The notes: generated by a model not told the origin, from the letters alone. A stretch of 63,564 nt of DNA from Amycolatopsis keratiniphila subsp. keratiniphila (GCF_001620365.2 NZ_LQMT02000019.1:372496-436059); one strand, 5' to 3'; positions 9,220 through 17,710 are shown, numbered from the stretch's first letter. Numbers and translations: made by a program.

Positions 9220-10507
9220 ACTCGATGTGGTCGAAGTCTGTTCGCGGCTGATCCGGTTCGACACCACGAACCGGGGCAACGGGGACTCGGAGGGCGAGCG
9301 CGAGGCCGCCGAGTACGTGGCGTCGCTGTTGTCGGGGCTCGGGATCGACTCGAAGATCATCGAGTCCGCGCCCCGCCGCGCGAACGTGATCGCCCGGGTC
9401 CCCGGAACCGACCCGAGCCTGCCCGCGCTGCTCGTGCAAGGGCATCTCGACGTCGTCCCGGCGGACGCCGCCGACTGGTCGGTGGACCCGTTCTCCGGCG
9501 AGATCCGCGACGGGTTCCTCTGGGGCCGCGGCGCCGTCGACATGAAGGACTTCTGCGCGATGGTGCTCGCCGCCCTCTCCACCGGCGTCCGGCCGCGGCG
9601 GGACATCGTCCTGGCGTTCGTGGCCGACGAGGAGGACAAGGGCGAATACGGCGCGCACTGGCTCGCCGCGGCGCACCGGGACCTGTTCGACGGCTGCGCG
9701 GCCGCGATCAGCGAGTCGGGCGCGTACACCTACCACGTGCCCGCCGCCGACGGCCGGATCGTGCGGCTCTATCCGGTGGCGACGGCCGAACGCGGCACCG
9801 CGCATCTGCGCTTGACGGCCAAGGGCCGCGCGGGACACGGCTCGCGTCCCAACGACGAGAACGCGGTCACCCGGCTGATCACGGCGCTCGGCAGGATCGC
9901 CGCGCACCGCTGGCCCGTCCAGCTGACCCCGACCGTCCAAGCCTTCCTCGAACGCACCGGGGAAGCACTCGGCGTCCCGGTCGATCTGTCCGATGTGGAC
10001 GGAACGATCGCGCGGCTCGGGCCCGCCGGGGCGCTGGTGGTGCCGACGGTGCGCAACAGCACGACGCCGACCATGCTCGACGCCGGCTACAAGGTGAACG
10101 TGATCCCGACTTCGGCCGAGGCCCAGGTGGACGTCCGCGTCCTGCCTGACGCCGAACCGGAGCTGCTCGCCGAGATCGACGCGATGCTCGGCGAGGGCGT
10201 CACCCGCGAGTTCGTCGCGCATCAGCCACCGGTCCAGGCGCCGGTGGATTCGCCGTGGTTCGACGCGATGGCGGACGCCTTGCGCTCGGAGGACCCCGAA
10301 GCCGTCGTCGTCCCCTACTGCATGGGCGGCGGAACGGATGCGAAGGCGTTCAGCCCCCTCGGGATCGACTGCTACGGCTTCGCGCCTCTGCTGCTGCCGG
10401 AAGGCTTCCCGTACCGGGCGATGGCGCACGGCGTGGACGAGCGGGTGCCGGTGGAGGGACTGCGGTTCGGCACGCGGGTGCTGCGGCACTTCCTGGAGAA
10501 CTGCTGA
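9212..10507 (+). CDS. M20 family zinc peptidase (ArgE/DapE/CPG2-like)
   Basis: 431 residues. Catalytic-domain motifs are GHLDVVPAD (metal His and catalytic Asp), GRGAVDMKDF (bridging Asp) and DEEDKGEYGAHWL (catalytic general-base Glu plus metal Glu). An inserted dimerisation domain with GRAGHGSRPNDENAV follows, and the C-terminal metal His is in MAHGVDERVP. This is the complete M20 set, so an active cytosolic di-zinc aminoacylase, dipeptidase or carboxypeptidase is expected. It is translationally coupled to the upstream M55 peptidase (8-bp overlap). Confidence 0.9.
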   Translation: MAELDVVEVCSRLIRFDTTNRGNGDSEGEREAAEYVASLLSGLGIDSKIIESAPRRANVIARVPGTDPSLPALLVQGHLDVVPADAADWSVDPFSGEIRDGFLWGRGAVDMKDFCAMVLAALSTGVRPRRDIVLAFVADEEDKGEYGAHWLAAAHRDLFDGCAAAISESGAYTYHVPAADGRIVRLYPVATAERGTAHLRLTAKGRAGHGSRPNDENAVTRLITALGRIAAHRWPVQLTPTVQAFLERTGEALGVPVDLSDVDGTIARLGPAGALVVPTVRNSTTPTMLDAGYKVNVIPTSAEAQVDVRVLPDAEPELLAEIDAMLGEGVTREFVAHQPPVQAPVDSPWFDAMADALRSEDPEAVVVPYCMGGGTDAKAFSPLGIDCYGFAPLLLPEGFPYRAMAHGVDERVPVEGLRFGTRVLRHFLENC

Positions 10508-10553
10508 GCTGGGTTGTTCGGGCGTGGCACCCGGAAGCTCGCCGCAGTTGGGT

Positions 10554-10602
10554 CGAGTGGGGAGGATTTGGGACGTTGAACGTCCCAAATCCTCCCCACT
10601 CG
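10554..10602. terminator. 24-bp perfect inverted repeat after the peptidase operon
   Basis: Arms 10554-10577 and 10579-10602 are perfect around a single central base. It includes the core GGGACGTTGAACGTCCC and ends in CCTCCCCACTCG, both of which recur in the 29.5-29.7 kb gap. Probably the terminator of the M55-M20 operon. Confidence 0.75.
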
Positions 10603-10628
10603 GATCATTCCCGGTGCTGGCCGGGCGG

Positions 10629-10695
10629 GAAGGTCCCTACCCGCAGCTCAGCCGAGGAAACTCGACCTCCGCACCCTTCCAAGTACGTGAAGGCC
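10629..10695. repeat. CTCAGCCGAGG family, copy 2 (degenerate)
   Basis: This aligns along its length with 3418-3485 (shared blocks GAAGGTCCC, GCTCAGCCGAGGAAACTCGA, CCAAGTACRTGAAGGCC) but has lost the outer complementarity. It lies just upstream of the lipoprotein gene. Confidence 0.6.
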
Positions 10696-10711
10696 TCATA
10701 GCGTCGCCCCC

Positions 10712-11230
10712 GTGAGACCTTCGACTTCGCGCGCCCGCGCGTGCGTGCTCCTGTTCGGCCTCGGCATCGCGCTCTCCGGGTGCCGCGGCGGCTTCCCGAT
10801 CTCGCGTTCCGATCTCCCACGGGAAACGACTCCCCCAGCCGAGACCCAGACTCTCACCGTTACAGCGTCCGCGCCGGCAACGTCGTCGACGTCATCCGCG
10901 CCGAGCCTCGAACCCGCCGCGATCGACCGCGTGTTCCAGGTCTACATGAACGGGCTCGCCAATCACGACATGACCGCCCTGCGCAGCGGGACCTGCCCGC
11001 GCCTGAGGTCGACGTTGCTCGGCTTCGAACTCCACGGACACTACGTCGAGCGCTGGGAGATGCTGCCGTACTCCGTCCCGTCAGGACAGGAGTTCGTGAC
11101 GGTCCAGGCCAAGGTCACCCAGCGGAACGCGCGCACCGGCAAACTCGCGGGCGACGTCGTCTATTCCTGGTACGTCGAGCGGAACGAGGACACGAACTAC
11201 TACGTTTGCGGGTGGCTCGACTACGAATGA
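10712..11230 (+). CDS. Putative lipoprotein with NTF2-like domain
   Basis: 172 residues from GTG 10712. A type II signal peptide (VLLFGLGIALSGC) has its lipobox Cys near residue 24, followed by a Ser/Thr/Pro-rich linker to about residue 65. The folded part (AIDRVFQVYMNGLANHDMTALRS ... YVCGWLDYE) looks like the NTF2/DUF4878 fold seen in many actinobacterial lipoproteins. It is exported and membrane-anchored; ligand and role are unknown. A similar plan occurs in the protein at 58651-59100. It lies 16 bp upstream of the mycothiol-dependent isomerase relative and is probably cotranscribed with it. Confidence 0.75.
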   Translation: MRPSTSRARACVLLFGLGIALSGCRGGFPISRSDLPRETTPPAETQTLTVTASAPATSSTSSAPSLEPAAIDRVFQVYMNGLANHDMTALRSGTCPRLRSTLLGFELHGHYVERWEMLPYSVPSGQEFVTVQAKVTQRNARTGKLAGDVVYSWYVERNEDTNYYVCGWLDYE

Positions 11231-11246
11231 CCACAGGAGGCCGCCG

Positions 11247-11873
11247 ATGAGCACGGTCGCGCGACTCGCCAGGGACGAACGGGCGGACTTCGCCGCGTTC
11301 CTCCGGACGCTGTCCCCGCGAGACTGGGACGCGCCGACCTTGTGTTCGGAGTGGACGGTCCGCGAGGTCGTCGCTCATGTCGTGGACTACGACACCCAGC
11401 GCTTCCGCGACCTCGTCGGCCAGGCCGTCCGCGGCGGGCTGCGGCTGAACCGGATGAACGCGCTCGGGGTCGCACGAAAACCGGATCGGACACCGGAGGA
11501 ATTGATCGCGAGGATCGAGGAACACCTCGAACCTCGCGGCCTGACCTCGGCGTTCGGCGGACGGGTGGCCTTGCTCGACGGGTTGCTCCACCACCAGGAC
11601 ATCCGGCGTCCGCTGGGGTTTCCGCGCGAGGTGCCGCCGGAGAGGCTGCGTCATGCACTGGCTTTCGCCCGCTACGCGCCGCCGATCAAGGCCGGCAAGC
11701 GGGCGCGCGGACTCCGGCTCGTCGCCACGGACGTCGACTGGTCGGCCGGATCCGGACCGGAAGTGCGCGGCCCCGGTGAGGCGGTCCTGCTGTCGATCGC
11801 CGGCCGGGCCGTGGCACTGGACGAGCTTTCCGGTCCCGGCGCGGCGATCCTCGCGTCCAGAATGGACGGATGA
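11247..11873 (+). CDS. Maleylpyruvate isomerase family (mycothiol-dependent, DinB-like) protein
   Basis: 208 residues. The N-terminal four-helix MDMPI/DinB domain starts at ERADFAAFLRTLSPRDWDAPTLCSEW, in which the W-T-V-R-E-V-V-A-H segment carries the first metal His; LLHHQDIRRPLG supplies the next ligands. The C-terminal part (~150-208) is the small sterol-carrier-like region. Family members are zinc enzymes using mycothiol as cofactor; the actual substrate is unknown. GGAGG lies 6 nt before the ATG. It overlaps nothing and converges with the MFS gene 7 bp downstream. Confidence 0.85.
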   Translation: MSTVARLARDERADFAAFLRTLSPRDWDAPTLCSEWTVREVVAHVVDYDTQRFRDLVGQAVRGGLRLNRMNALGVARKPDRTPEELIARIEEHLEPRGLTSAFGGRVALLDGLLHHQDIRRPLGFPREVPPERLRHALAFARYAPPIKAGKRARGLRLVATDVDWSAGSGPEVRGPGEAVLLSIAGRAVALDELSGPGAAILASRMDG

Positions 11874-11880
11874 AGCCCGC

Positions 11881-13095
11881 TCAGCCGACGGCCGCGACCG
11901 GAACCGCCGTGGTGGCCATCCGGCGACGGACCGCATTGCCGAGCAGGAGCTGACCGACGGCCGCGGCCAGGCAGAGACCGAAGCAGACGCTCCACAACAC
12001 GGGCGCGCCCAGTACCAGCAGCTGCGTGCCGCCGAGCGGAGCGACGAACGCGGCGAGGCCCGCCGCCGTACCGTAGGCGCCGTTGTACCGGCCGCGCAGA
12101 TGCGGCGGGGCGAGTTCGGCCACGATCGCGACACCCACCGACTGGATCACGATCTCGCCGAGGGTCCAGAACACCGCGCACACCGCGTACGCCGGTGTCG
12201 TCGAAGCGAAGGCCGTGGCCCCGAAACCCAATCCCGTCAACAGGATCCCGAAAGTGAGCACACGCGACGGATCCCACCGGCCCAGCCGATGCCCCACCAG
12301 TGGCTGCACGACCACGATGACGATCCCGTTCACCGCCATCACCAGCCCGTACCCCGCCGGGGAAAGACCGTCCTCGCGCATCGCCAGCGGCAACGTGGCC
12401 AGGCTCTGCAGGAACACGAAGGCGACGACCAGCGAGACCAGCATCAGGCCGACCATGACCCGGTCGCGCAGGACGACGGTGAAGCCGCCCCGTTCCCTGG
12501 GTCCGCCGCCACCACGGGTCTCCGGCACCGCCCGCCAGACCAGCAGCCCGAACAGCACGCACGTCGCCGCGTCCACCCAGAACAGCGTCGTGAATCCCGC
12601 GCGGGCCAACGTCCCGCCCAGCACCATCGCGATCGAGAAGCCGAGGTTGATCGCCCACAGGAGCAGCCCGAAAGCCCGCGTGCGGTCGGCGCCGGGCACC
12701 AGATCCGCCACGATCGACTGGGTGGCCGGGCGGAACACGTCGAGTGCCAGCCCGAGCAGCAGCGCGGCGACCGCGATCAGTTCGAGGCGTTCGACGTAAC
12801 CCAGCACCAGCATGATCGCGCCGGTCGCGACCATGCCGCCGGTCAGCGTCGCCCGCCTGCCGATGCGGTCGGCCAGCATGCCGCCGATCAGCTGCGAGAA
12901 CACCTGGCCGATGCCGAGCAACGCCAGCACGGTGCCCGCCGTCGCCACCGAAAGGCCGCGTTCGCTGGTCAGATACAGCGCCAGGAACGGCAGGACCATC
13001 GTGCCGAGCCGGTTGACGAGCGTGCCCGTCCACAGCACCCAGAACGATTTCGGCAGCCCGCCGAGCCGGGTCCGCAGGAATCCCGGCGCCGTCAT
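11881..13095 (-). CDS. MFS transporter next to the ovothiol-type locus
   Basis: 404 residues with about 12 hydrophobic helices. The MFS loop 2-3 signature GGMLADRIGRRATL is present near residue 65, with a weaker repeat in the second half (GHRLGRWDPSRVL). It resembles drug/metabolite exporters of the YfcJ/MdtH type. Its ATG (13095-13093) overlaps the stop codon of the ATP-grasp gene as ATGA, so the two are translationally coupled. This implies export, or less likely import, of the product of the adjacent ligase (inference). Helix 1 starts at SFWVLWTGTLVNRLGTM. Confidence 0.9.
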   Translation of the reverse strand: MTAPGFLRTRLGGLPKSFWVLWTGTLVNRLGTMVLPFLALYLTSERGLSVATAGTVLALLGIGQVFSQLIGGMLADRIGRRATLTGGMVATGAIMLVLGYVERLELIAVAALLLGLALDVFRPATQSIVADLVPGADRTRAFGLLLWAINLGFSIAMVLGGTLARAGFTTLFWVDAATCVLFGLLVWRAVPETRGGGGPRERGGFTVVLRDRVMVGLMLVSLVVAFVFLQSLATLPLAMREDGLSPAGYGLVMAVNGIVIVVVQPLVGHRLGRWDPSRVLTFGILLTGLGFGATAFASTTPAYAVCAVFWTLGEIVIQSVGVAIVAELAPPHLRGRYNGAYGTAAGLAAFVAPLGGTQLLVLGAPVLWSVCFGLCLAAAVGQLLLGNAVRRRMATTAVPVAAVG

Positions 13096-14378
13096 GGTTC
13101 GAGCTCGTAGCAGCCCACGCCGTCGAGGTACCGCAGCGTGCCGAGATCGCGCAGGACGTACTCCTCGATCTCGTGCATGAAGGTGACGACCACCGGGAAC
13201 GTCGTGTCGTCGACGGTGCGGCGCAACGGTTTCCCCGGCTGGGTCAGTACGAACATCTCGTGGAAGCTCTCCAGCCGCTCGATCTCGTCGAGCACCGTGT
13301 ACCGGCGGAGGGTGCCTTCGACCGGCGAGAGCAGCGCGGACCAGGCGTAGTGCCGCCGGATCCGGTAGTCCTCGCCCCACCGCTCGCGGAACCTCTCCGG
13401 TCGCAGCACCGCGTCCGCCATCCAGTCCAGCTGGGACTCGCCGATCGCGAGCCGCGCCAGGTGCGGCAGGTCGCCGCCCGAGAGGCGGGAGCCCACCTCG
13501 ATCAGCCGTGGGCCCTGCGGGGTCCGCTTGATCTCGACGTGCGCGGCGCCGTGCCGGATGCCCAGCGCGTCGAGTACGGCGAACGCGTAGTTCACCAGTT
13601 CGTCGTGGCCCGGGCCGCGCCTCGGCACGATCTGGCAGGCACCGAGCAGGTCGGACACCCCGTTGATGGCGAAGCGCGAGGTCTTCCAGATGTCGCACAC
13701 CTGGTGCAGGCCGTCCATGCTGACCGTGTTGATCATGTACTCGGTGCCCGCGAGGTATTCCTGCGCGATGACGAGGTCGTTGTCCTCGGAGAACACGTTC
13801 TGGCGGCCGGTGATCGTGCGCAGCGCCTCGACGGACCGCTCCGGAGTGTCGCAAAAGGACACACCGTCCCCGCCGGCGCTGCGGTTCGGCTTGACGACGA
13901 TCCGTCCGCCCACCTCCTGGTGCCAGGCGGCGAGTTCGGCCTCGTCGGAGGTCGACAACTGCCGTGCGACGGGCAGGCCCGCCGCGGCGACGGCCTCGCC
14001 CATGGCGGCCTTGTCCCGCCTGGCAAGGGACAGCGCGGTGCCGTTCGACGGCACTCCCAGCGCCTCGCTGAGCTCGTCGGTGAACGCGACGGCGTATTCG
14101 CCGCCTGCCACGACCGCGACCGGCCTGTGCACCGCCAGCGCGTCCAGTGTCTTCGCGAGATCACCGTCGTGGACGATGTTCTCGCGATAGTTGCTCATGG
14201 TGGGCGACGACTTCCGGTACTGCCCGGGTGCGTCGGGCGCGCTCTGCACACGCACACACTCCGCGCCCAGCGCCAGGAACGCCGGCGCGATGTGCCGGGC
14301 GGTCTGCGGCAACCCGTGGTCGGCCGTTTCGTAGGTGTCCACGAGCACGACACAGGGCTTCGTCGACAAGGGGTTCAC
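13092..14378 (-). CDS. ATP-grasp carboxylate-amine ligase (amino acid ligase type)
   Basis: 428 residues. An N-terminal Rossmann-like pre-ATP-grasp domain (VVLVDTYETADHG) is followed by ATP-binding segments GGRIVVKPNRSAGGDGVSF (phosphate-binding loop), VIAQEYLAGTEYMI and the metal-binding GAAHVEIKRTPQGPRLIEVGSRLSGG near residues 290-315. The layout matches BacD/carnosine-synthase-like L-amino acid ligases, which join an acyl-phosphate to an amine. GTG 14378 is the annotated start; a TTG 9 nt inside (14369) is better spaced from GAGAGG. It is the first gene of a two-gene operon with the MFS transporter and is divergent from the OvoA-like gene, so it may act on an ovothiol-type thiol-histidine (inference). 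Confidence 0.87.
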   Translation of the reverse strand: MNPLSTKPCVVLVDTYETADHGLPQTARHIAPAFLALGAECVRVQSAPDAPGQYRKSSPTMSNYRENIVHDGDLAKTLDALAVHRPVAVVAGGEYAVAFTDELSEALGVPSNGTALSLARRDKAAMGEAVAAAGLPVARQLSTSDEAELAAWHQEVGGRIVVKPNRSAGGDGVSFCDTPERSVEALRTITGRQNVFSEDNDLVIAQEYLAGTEYMINTVSMDGLHQVCDIWKTSRFAINGVSDLLGACQIVPRRGPGHDELVNYAFAVLDALGIRHGAAHVEIKRTPQGPRLIEVGSRLSGGDLPHLARLAIGESQLDWMADAVLRPERFRERWGEDYRIRRHYAWSALLSPVEGTLRRYTVLDEIERLESFHEMFVLTQPGKPLRRTVDDTTFPVVVTFMHEIEEYVLRDLGTLRYLDGVGCYELEP

Positions 14379-14499
14379 CTCTCAACCGGTGGATCGGAAA
14401 ACCGACCGTCCCAGCATCGCGATCACCGGGCATCTCCCCGCTTGCGCTCTCGCGCCAGGCTTCTTCCGACGCGCGATTCAGCGCACGAATGGAGAGGAA
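14379..14499. promoter_or_regulatory. Divergent control region of the OvoA / ATP-grasp locus
   Basis: A 121-bp space between the ATP-grasp start and the small ORF upstream of ovoA. It must hold both promoters. I see no clear -10/-35 pair; a short ACCGGT/ACCGACC-rich stretch near 14385-14410 is the only repetitive part. Confidence 0.4.
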
Positions 14500-14562
14500 A
14501 TGACCTTTTCGAAGATGCGACGGTTTCGGCACCCGCCCCAGAACCGAAGTGAGGTCACATGA
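14500..14562 (+). CDS. 20-residue basic peptide ORF coupled to ovoA
   Basis: ATG 14500 is preceded by GGAGAGGAA, the best ribosome-binding site in the region. It encodes 20 residues (MTFSKMRRFRHPP, then QNRSEVT) and stops at TGA 14560-14562, overlapping the OvoA ATG (14559) as ATGA. The net charge is strongly positive and there is one His. It may be a coupling leader that feeds ribosomes to ovoA, or less likely a functional peptide. No homologue is known to me. Confidence 0.4.
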   Translation: MTFSKMRRFRHPPQNRSEVT

Positions 14563-16826
14563 CGTCGACGTCCACCTTGGAACCTTGGGAGAGAAATGCG
14601 GTAAAGCACGCCGACGAGCGGCTGAACGGAGCCCGCGATCCACAGTGGTGGTACACCGGGGTCCACCCCGTACCCGGCCGCTGCCCCGGCGTGGCCGAAT
14701 CCGGCGAGATCAGAGCGCTGCCGCTGCCCGACCTCTCCGTGTGCAGCCGAGAAGAAGTGCTGGACTACTTCGACAACGCGTGGACGCTGCACGAGGTGCT
14801 GTTCGCCGGACTGAAGGGCGCGGAGGCCTTCTACCGTCCTCCGGACCACAACCTGCGGCACCCGATGATCTTCTACTACGGCCACACCACCGCGCTGTAC
14901 GTCAACAAGCTGCGGGTCTCCGGGCTGCTGGACGCGCCGATCGACGCCTACCTCGAACACGTCCTGGAAATGGGCGTCGACGAGAACTCGTGGGACGACA
15001 TGTCGAAGAACGACATGGTGTGGCCGTCGGTTTCGGAGGTGAAGGACTACCGCGCCGAGGTGTACCGGACGGTCGTCGGCATCGTCGAGCGCACCCCGTT
15101 CGCCCCGGATCTCGGGCGCCCGGTGACGATGGACGACCAGGCCTGGGCCCTGCTGCTGGCGATCGAGCACGACCGCATCCATCTGGAGACCAGTTCGGTG
15201 CTGATCCGCGAAATGCGGCCGAGCCTGGTCGAACGGCCCGCCGCGTGGCCCGCGCCGTCACCGCTGCGCCGGACCAGCGAGACCGGCAAACCCGAACCGG
15301 GTTCCGTGCCCGCCAACGACACCGTCACCGTGCCCGGGCGAACGGCACGGCTGGGCAAGCCGCAGTCCTTCCCGTCCTACGGCTGGGACAGCGCGTACGG
15401 CTCGCGCCGTCAAGAGCTGCCGGACTTCGAGGCGGCCCGCTGTCTGGTGAGCAACGGCGAGTTCCACGGTTTCGTCGCCGACGGCGGCTACCGGCGGCCG
15501 GAGCTGTGGTCGGCGGAGGGCGAGGCGTGGCGTCGCTTCCGCAACACCAAGTGGCCGCGGTTCTGGGTGCCCACCGGACCGACCGGGCTGCACGCGTTCC
15601 GGTTGCGGACGCTGTTCGACGAGATCGACATGCCGTGGGACTGGCCGGTGGTGGTGAACTACCACGAGGCCAAGGCCTTCGCCGCCTGGCGGTCCGAAAA
15701 GGACGGACGGGAGTACCGGCTGCCGACCGAGGCGGAGTACTTCCTGCTGCGCGACCTTCCCGAACGCCCTGGCGTCGCGGACGACGTCGTCATGCGGCTC
15801 GACGGCGCGCAGCTGCGTGAGACAGGCATCAACCTGGGCCTGGCCTGGGGTTCGGAGGGTCCGGTCGATCACTCGCCGACGACATCGCAGGGCCTGCACG
15901 ACGCAGGCGGCAACCTGTGGGCGTGGAGCGAGGACACCTTCAACCCGCTCGACGGCTTCACCCCGCACCCGTACTACGAGGACTTCTCGGTGCCCAGTTA
16001 CGGCGGTCAACATCAGCTGATCCTCGGCGGCGCCTACATCAGCACCGGCGAACTGGGCAGCATCTGGGCGCGGCATTTCTACCGGCCGCATTTCCTGCAG
16101 CAGGCGGGGATCCGGCTGGTCGTCGCGCCGGAGTCCACCGAGGACGGTGCGGCCAGGACGGAACTCGACCGGACCCTGCTCAGCCAGTACGGCACCGCCG
16201 AACAGGTCTTCGGCCGGGCCGGGCATCCGCTGGCCGCGACCGTCGGCCATCCGGACCGGCTGGCCCGGAGGTTCTTCGAAGCCGCCGACGAAGCCGGGGT
16301 CGAGCTGCGGAGGGTCGCGGACCTCGCCACCGCCGCGGGCGGGCTGGCGTTCTCGCTGGCCGGACGGCCGATCGAGGTCGTCGGCCTGGACGACCGGCCG
16401 GCGTTCATCGCGGCGGCGGACCGGCTCGCCGAGGGCTGGGACGTCGGCTACCGAGTGCCGGGACGCGGGGAGCCGCATGCGCGGCGGCCGTCGATCGCGC
16501 CCGGCGGTGGCGTGTCCTTCACGCTCGCCGAGGCCAGACGCCCACCCGCGGCGCTCGGCACGTTCGACGGCGTGGTCGTGGCGGACGCCTTCGACCGGCT
16601 CGGCGCCACAGGCTACCTGCGCCCGCTCGCCGGCTCGGAGAACTTCCTGCGCGCCGGAGGGCTCCTGCTCGTGGCACTCCCCCGGGCGTCGGCCGCCGAG
16701 CTCGCGAACGTCCTCGGTGAGGTGTTCGAGCTGCTGTCGGAAGACACGGAACCGAGCCTGACCAACGCCGACGGGCACCGGTACGAGATCACCGACCTGG
16801 AGGTCTCCGTCTGGCGCAAACGCTGA
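14559..16826 (+). CDS. ovoA: OvoA-like 5-histidylcysteine sulfoxide synthase with C-terminal methyltransferase-like domain
   Basis: 755 residues. Residues ~25-225 are the DinB-like domain, with CPGV, ALPLPDLSVCSREEVLDYFD, HPMIFYYGHTTALYVNKLRV and WDDMSKNDMVWPS typical of OvoA. The iron-binding H-x3-H-x-E is H204/H208/E210. Residues ~320-540 are the formylglycine-generating-enzyme-like lobe (SNGEFHGFVADGGY, YRLPTEAEY, GNLWAWSEDTFNPLDGF, LGGAYISTG). Residues ~570-755 look like the class I methyltransferase domain of full-length OvoA, with a weakened glycine-rich loop (DLATAAGGLAFSLA). OvoA joins cysteine to C5 of histidine oxidatively, the first step to ovothiol. No OvoB-type C-S lyase is nearby. 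GAGG precedes the ATG by 4 nt. Confidence 0.86.
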   Translation: MTSTSTLEPWERNAVKHADERLNGARDPQWWYTGVHPVPGRCPGVAESGEIRALPLPDLSVCSREEVLDYFDNAWTLHEVLFAGLKGAEAFYRPPDHNLRHPMIFYYGHTTALYVNKLRVSGLLDAPIDAYLEHVLEMGVDENSWDDMSKNDMVWPSVSEVKDYRAEVYRTVVGIVERTPFAPDLGRPVTMDDQAWALLLAIEHDRIHLETSSVLIREMRPSLVERPAAWPAPSPLRRTSETGKPEPGSVPANDTVTVPGRTARLGKPQSFPSYGWDSAYGSRRQELPDFEAARCLVSNGEFHGFVADGGYRRPELWSAEGEAWRRFRNTKWPRFWVPTGPTGLHAFRLRTLFDEIDMPWDWPVVVNYHEAKAFAAWRSEKDGREYRLPTEAEYFLLRDLPERPGVADDVVMRLDGAQLRETGINLGLAWGSEGPVDHSPTTSQGLHDAGGNLWAWSEDTFNPLDGFTPHPYYEDFSVPSYGGQHQLILGGAYISTGELGSIWARHFYRPHFLQQAGIRLVVAPESTEDGAARTELDRTLLSQYGTAEQVFGRAGHPLAATVGHPDRLARRFFEAADEAGVELRRVADLATAAGGLAFSLAGRPIEVVGLDDRPAFIAAADRLAEGWDVGYRVPGRGEPHARRPSIAPGGGVSFTLAEARRPPAALGTFDGVVVADAFDRLGATGYLRPLAGSENFLRAGGLLLVALPRASAAELANVLGEVFELLSEDTEPSLTNADGHRYEITDLEVSVWRKR

Positions 16827-16827
16827 T

Positions 16828-17244
16828 TCAGAGGGCGGTGGAGCGGCTCAGCTCTTCCCAGGCGGCCAGCTCCGCCGCCCTAGCCTCGTGCGTGGCTCGC
16901 AGCCCGTCGACAGCGTCGTCGCTGTCCAGCACCTTCAGGATCGCGGCGGCGGCCTTCGCCGGGTCACCGGGCTGCGAACCGTCCATCCGCTCGACGAAAT
17001 CCCGGATGTCACCCGTGGATTCGCGATAGGCGTCGATCACCCGGGAGCGGTGCAACCGGCTGCCGCCGAATTCGGTCCGGAACGCGCCGGGCTCCACGAT
17101 CAGCAGCTTCACACCGAACGGCGCGACTTCGGCCGCCAAGGACTCCGACATCGCCTCCAGCGCGAACTTCGCCGAGCAGGAAGCCCCGAAGCCGGGCGGG
17201 CTCTGCTGACCGCCCATCGAGCTCATCTGCACGATCGCGCCGGA
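16828..17244 (-). pseudogene. SDR oxidoreductase, C-terminal half only
   Basis: 138 codons similar to the second half of classical SDR proteins: GAIVQMSSMGG, KFALEAMSESLAAEV, FGVKLLIVEPGAFRTEF. The NAD(P)-binding Rossmann N-terminus (G-x3-G-x-G) is absent. The catalytic Tyr of YxxxK is replaced by Ser (GASCSAK). The frame runs on upstream, but what it reads is the antisense of the LysR remnant. Truncation and loss of the active site mark it as a decayed gene. It abuts the LysR fragment at 17244/17245. Confidence 0.85.
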
Positions 17245-17646
17245 CTCGCCACCGGCCGCTACGACCTGAGCTTCACCAGGCCGCCCCTGATCGAGGGCTT
17301 CGAGACCCGCACCCTGATCACCGAGGAGGTCTGCGCCGTCCTCCCGGAGGGACATCGGCTCGCGGCCGCGGCCGAACTGAAGCTCGCGGACCTGGCGGAC
17401 GAGCCATGGGTGCTCACCCCACGAAGTTCCTGGGAGCCCTGGCATCGCCGTTACGACGACGAATTCGCGGCGGCGGGCTTCACGCCGCGCGTCGTCCAGC
17501 GGGCCGCGACCGTGCAAGGGCTGCTCGGTCTCGTCGCCGCGGGTATCGGCGTGACCAGGCTGACCCGGTCTTCGCACAGGCTGCGCCGGAGCGGGGTGGT
17601 GTTCGTATCGCTGGCGGGCGACACCGCCCGGACGGAGGCGGGTTGA
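17245..17646 (+). pseudogene. LysR-family regulator, C-terminal effector-domain remnant
   Basis: About 133 codons matching the second half of a LysR effector-binding domain: GRYDLSF, EEVCAVLPEGHRLA, LADLADEPWVLTP, FTPRVVQRAATVQGLLGLVAAGIGVTRL. The winged-helix DNA-binding region and first effector subdomain are gone, with no start codon at the break. The open frame upstream is only antisense SDR sequence. LysR genes often lie divergent from the SDR gene they control, which is what the two facing remnants suggest. Confidence 0.85.
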
Positions 17647-17710
17647 CCGGGCATCGTGACCGTCACACCGCCATGATCACCCTCTCGAGCCACGGGGTCC
17701 GTAGAATCCG

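Noticed and set aside
9176..10588. 470-codon minus-strand ORF over the M20 peptidase
   Set aside because: Antisense shadow; the plus-strand frame carries all M20 metal ligands.
11653..13110. 485-codon plus-strand ORF over the MFS gene
   Set aside because: Gln/Arg/His-rich low-complexity translation typical of an antisense frame; the minus-strand MFS helices and signature are convincing.
16888..17646. Continuous plus-strand ORF that would give a 252-residue protein
   Set aside because: Its first half reads antisense SDR sequence; only 17245-17646 matches LysR. It is a fusion by deletion, not a gene.
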